Below are positions 14,515-16,136 of a DNA stretch of 16,136 nt, in pieces. The notes under the pieces are model-generated. The model was not told where the DNA came from. It did not search any database and worked only from the letters and a program-made list of their open reading frames with translations. The stretch is from Acidobacteriota bacterium (lineage in GTDB: Bacteria; Acidobacteriota; Terriglobia; UBA7540): the NCBI GenBank assembly GCA_021789565.1, contig JAJYJL010000046.1, positions 1 through 16,136 of the forward strand, read 5' to 3'. Position 1 is the first letter of the stretch. Each line of letters opens with the position of its first letter. Position numbers and translations under genes: made by a program.

Positions 14515-15420
14515 CTAACTCGAAACATAAGGCTGGCGTATCGGATTTATATGCAGCAATCCGAGGAGCCGCCCCGCATGATAAGAAAGCTTGAAAAGAC
14601 AGATCATAAACTGCGTTTCGCCACGGATCAGCGCAAAGGGCAAAAGCAGCAGATAGATTGGAGTGGATACAACAGCCTGAGCCAGCCGTAGCGGCTGCAA
14701 ACCATGATTGCGCTGTGCAAAGATCCCGCGAAAAAGAGCGCGTCGGACAAGGAAGCCGCGCTTCCATCGGCTCTGTGGCACAAATTCGTGAACGCCAGCT
14801 TCATGACACCATACGAACTCAAAGCCTCGCTCGATGCAACGGCGGAAAAAGTCTTGATCCTCACCGGACAAGCAGGCCGGATTGAAGGGTTCGTCCAGCC
14901 CATCAAGGATTGAACTCCGGAAGAGCACGTTTCCGGTCCGGCATTGACGCCACTCCAGCTTCATGCCCGTCGGATGCGTGGGGCGATCGAAGAAGCCTCC
15001 GCGCTTTACCCATTCTGGAGCGCCACTCTCGAACTCAGGATCCACAGGCCCAAGCACACCCGCCGCGTCAAATCGCGTGAGTGCGCTCCACAGCGTAAGA
15101 AGCCATTTCGGCGGCGGACACTCATCGTCATCGATGAATGCGTGAAAAGATCCCTCCGATGCCGACAGAGCCCGGTTGCGCGCCAGCGCAATGTTCTGTC
15201 GCGGCTCTAATTGATACGCAATCGCGATGAGAGCGCGCTGCCTGCTGGCTTCCACAACCTCTCTGGCGCTTCCCGCTGCATCGTTGTCTACAACCACCAC
15301 CGAGAATGTGAACTTGCCGTTGGTCTCCTGACAACCTAGCGCATCCAGCAGTCGCTCAAGCAGGGCTGGCCGCTTGAAAGTGCAGATGCACACGCCAATA
15401 TGGGGAATGGATCCAGTCAT
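14515..15420 (-). CDS. GT2 family glycosyltransferase
   Basis: This 301-residue protein has a complete GT-A domain. It opens with IGVCICTFKRPALLERLLDAL (residues 8-28, the usual strand plus Thr-Phe-Lys-Arg-Pro). Then come VVVVDNDAAG (41-50), RQNIALARNRAL (74-85), the metal-binding acidic motif FIDDDE (95-100), the acceptor-side TGNVLF (162-167) and the catalytic-base region SGEDQDFF (185-192). A hydrophobic C-terminal stretch (AVVSTPIYLLLLPFAL) suggests membrane association. It would add one sugar from a nucleotide donor to the lipid-linked glycan on the cytoplasmic side. The ATG at 15420 has only a weak upstream purine stretch, but conserved sequence begins within 8 residues, so the start is well supported. 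The gene lies 66 bp downstream of another GT2 gene, and its stop is 25 bp before the tRNA-like gene. Linkage and sugar cannot be predicted. Confidence 0.92.
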   Translation of the reverse strand: MTGSIPHIGVCICTFKRPALLERLLDALGCQETNGKFTFSVVVVDNDAAGSAREVVEASRQRALIAIAYQLEPRQNIALARNRALSASEGSFHAFIDDDECPPPKWLLTLWSALTRFDAAGVLGPVDPEFESGAPEWVKRGGFFDRPTHPTGMKLEWRQCRTGNVLFRSSILDGLDEPFNPACLSGEDQDFFRRCIERGFEFVWCHEAGVHEFVPQSRWKRGFLVRRALFRGIFAQRNHGLQPLRLAQAVVSTPIYLLLLPFALIRGETQFMICLFKLSYHAGRLLGLLHINPIRQPYVSS

Positions 15421-15486
15421 CTCGATCGTCGATCAGTGTCCTGCTGCAAGAATCTTGTAACGTTGTCGCAGTTGCCCGTTGCAGTT

Positions 15487-16136
15487 TCATTCGTGGATCT
15501 CTTGCCACAAGATCCTTCCGCCTGGCAGGGCACGCTTGAGCCGGCTCATCTGTTCCTTGTGAATAAACTTTCGAACCGATGGATCGAGTTGGGACTTGCC
15601 ACGGCTCAGCGCCGACCACAAATACCCGGCGCCAAGCGCTGCGCCACCGACCAGAAGAGGCGCTTTGGTCATTTGGTATGCAACCCGAGAGACCTCCCAA
15701 AGGGGGTGGTTGCCAAGTGAATGATCCTTCATCCCCATCTTAAATCGTGCCTGCACCTTACCGCGTTGCGCAGTGCCCATCACGCGAAGATGATTGCAGA
15801 CACGCTCAGGAAATGTTCTGGTCTTCCATCCATGCATGCGCGCCATCACCACGGCCAAATGATCGATTCCTCCACCCTTCATCGGCCGATAGCCACCTAT
15901 CGATTGAAAGCACTCGCTCCGAAACATCTGGCATCCGCCCCAGACATTTTCGATGTTCGAGAATCGATAATCGTACTGCATGTCGCCCTCGCGAAATGCC
16001 GGACCCCATACACCAAGGGTTTCTGCTTCAAGCGACCTCGAAAGCAGATACTCGAAATGGTCGGCGACGATCTCGACATCCGCATCCAGATTCACGATTA
16101 CCTGCGGCTTGGCCTTTGAGGCGATTTCCATCCCAG
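15487..16136 (-). CDS. GT2 family glycosyltransferase, 5'-truncated by window edge
   Basis: The frame is open at the right edge of the window; the visible part is 215 codons plus stop. The ATG at 16131 is internal, because family members have roughly 80 residues before the point where this fragment begins. The DXD motif is visible as IVNLDADVEI near the start. Later segments typical of the family are FREGDMQYDYRFS, IENVWGGCQMFRSECF with IGGYRP (the GG and acceptor-loop region), and GGGIDHLAVVMARMHGWKT (the ED-like region, here Ile-Asp-His). Next comes FPERVCNHLRVMGT, then a moderately hydrophobic LLVGGAALGAGYLWSAL segment near the C-terminus that may touch the membrane. It is the most upstream gene seen in the minus-strand series and is followed after 66 bp (no clear terminator) by another GT2. 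Its donor and acceptor are unknown. Confidence 0.85.
   Translation of the reverse strand, partial: GMEIASKAKPQVIVNLDADVEIVADHFEYLLSRSLEAETLGVWGPAFREGDMQYDYRFSNIENVWGGCQMFRSECFQSIGGYRPMKGGGIDHLAVVMARMHGWKTRTFPERVCNHLRVMGTAQRGKVQARFKMGMKDHSLGNHPLWEVSRVAYQMTKAPLLVGGAALGAGYLWSALSRGKSQLDPSVRKFIHKEQMSRLKRALPGGRILWQEIHE

Overview
The window looks like the interior of a chromosomal exopolysaccharide / surface-glycan biosynthesis locus from a Gram-negative-type bacterium of moderately high GC. The mix of families (asparagine-synthase-like and FemAB-like proteins beside MBOAT/SGNH acylation genes, and a secreted beta-helix protein with a Gln-Leu-Trp-Ser mature N-terminus) resembles loci I associate with Acidobacteriota (Terriglobia). 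That assignment is an inference from gene style only; no marker gene is present.

Almost everything is on the minus strand and reads from high to low coordinates. At the right edge are a 5'-truncated family-2 glycosyltransferase (15487-16136) and a complete one (14515-15420). An unusual serine-type tRNA-like gene (14399-14489) follows. Then come a FemAB/GNAT-like transferase (13467-14366) and, only 6 nt downstream, an asparagine-synthase-like protein lacking its glutaminase cysteine (11622-13460). Next are an O-antigen ligase/polymerase-type membrane protein (10179-11579), a GT39/ArnT-like membrane glycosyltransferase (8711-10102), a possible 45-residue ORF (8602-8739), an MBOAT O-acyltransferase (7158-8597), an AlgX/AlgJ-like SGNH protein (5984-7105) and a NodB-type deacetylase (5233-5994). 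A plus-strand gene for a secreted parallel beta-helix protein (3088-5193) interrupts the series. Beyond it the minus strand resumes with a Wzx-type flippase (809-2509) and a 3'-truncated GT32 (OCH1-like) glycosyltransferase (1-640).

Together these suggest a Wzx/Wzy-type pathway. Cytoplasmic glycosyltransferases (two GT2, one GT32) build a lipid-linked repeat unit and the flippase exports it. The ligase-type protein polymerises or transfers it, and GT39 may decorate it from a polyprenyl-phosphate sugar. MBOAT plus SGNH would O-acylate the polymer, and the deacetylase would remove N-acetyl groups. The beta-helix protein is a plausible secreted polymer-binding or polymer-cleaving partner. No priming sugar-phosphate transferase, Wza/Wzc export machinery or sugar-nucleotide genes are visible, so the locus should continue past both edges.

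The most striking signal is the tRNA-like gene directly upstream of the FemAB-like gene. It has serine-type features (long variable arm, G73, encoded CCA), but its anticodon loop has an even number of bases and its T-stem carries a mismatch. FemABX enzymes use aminoacyl-tRNA as donor, so a dedicated non-ribosomal tRNA for aminoacylating the glycan is a testable hypothesis.
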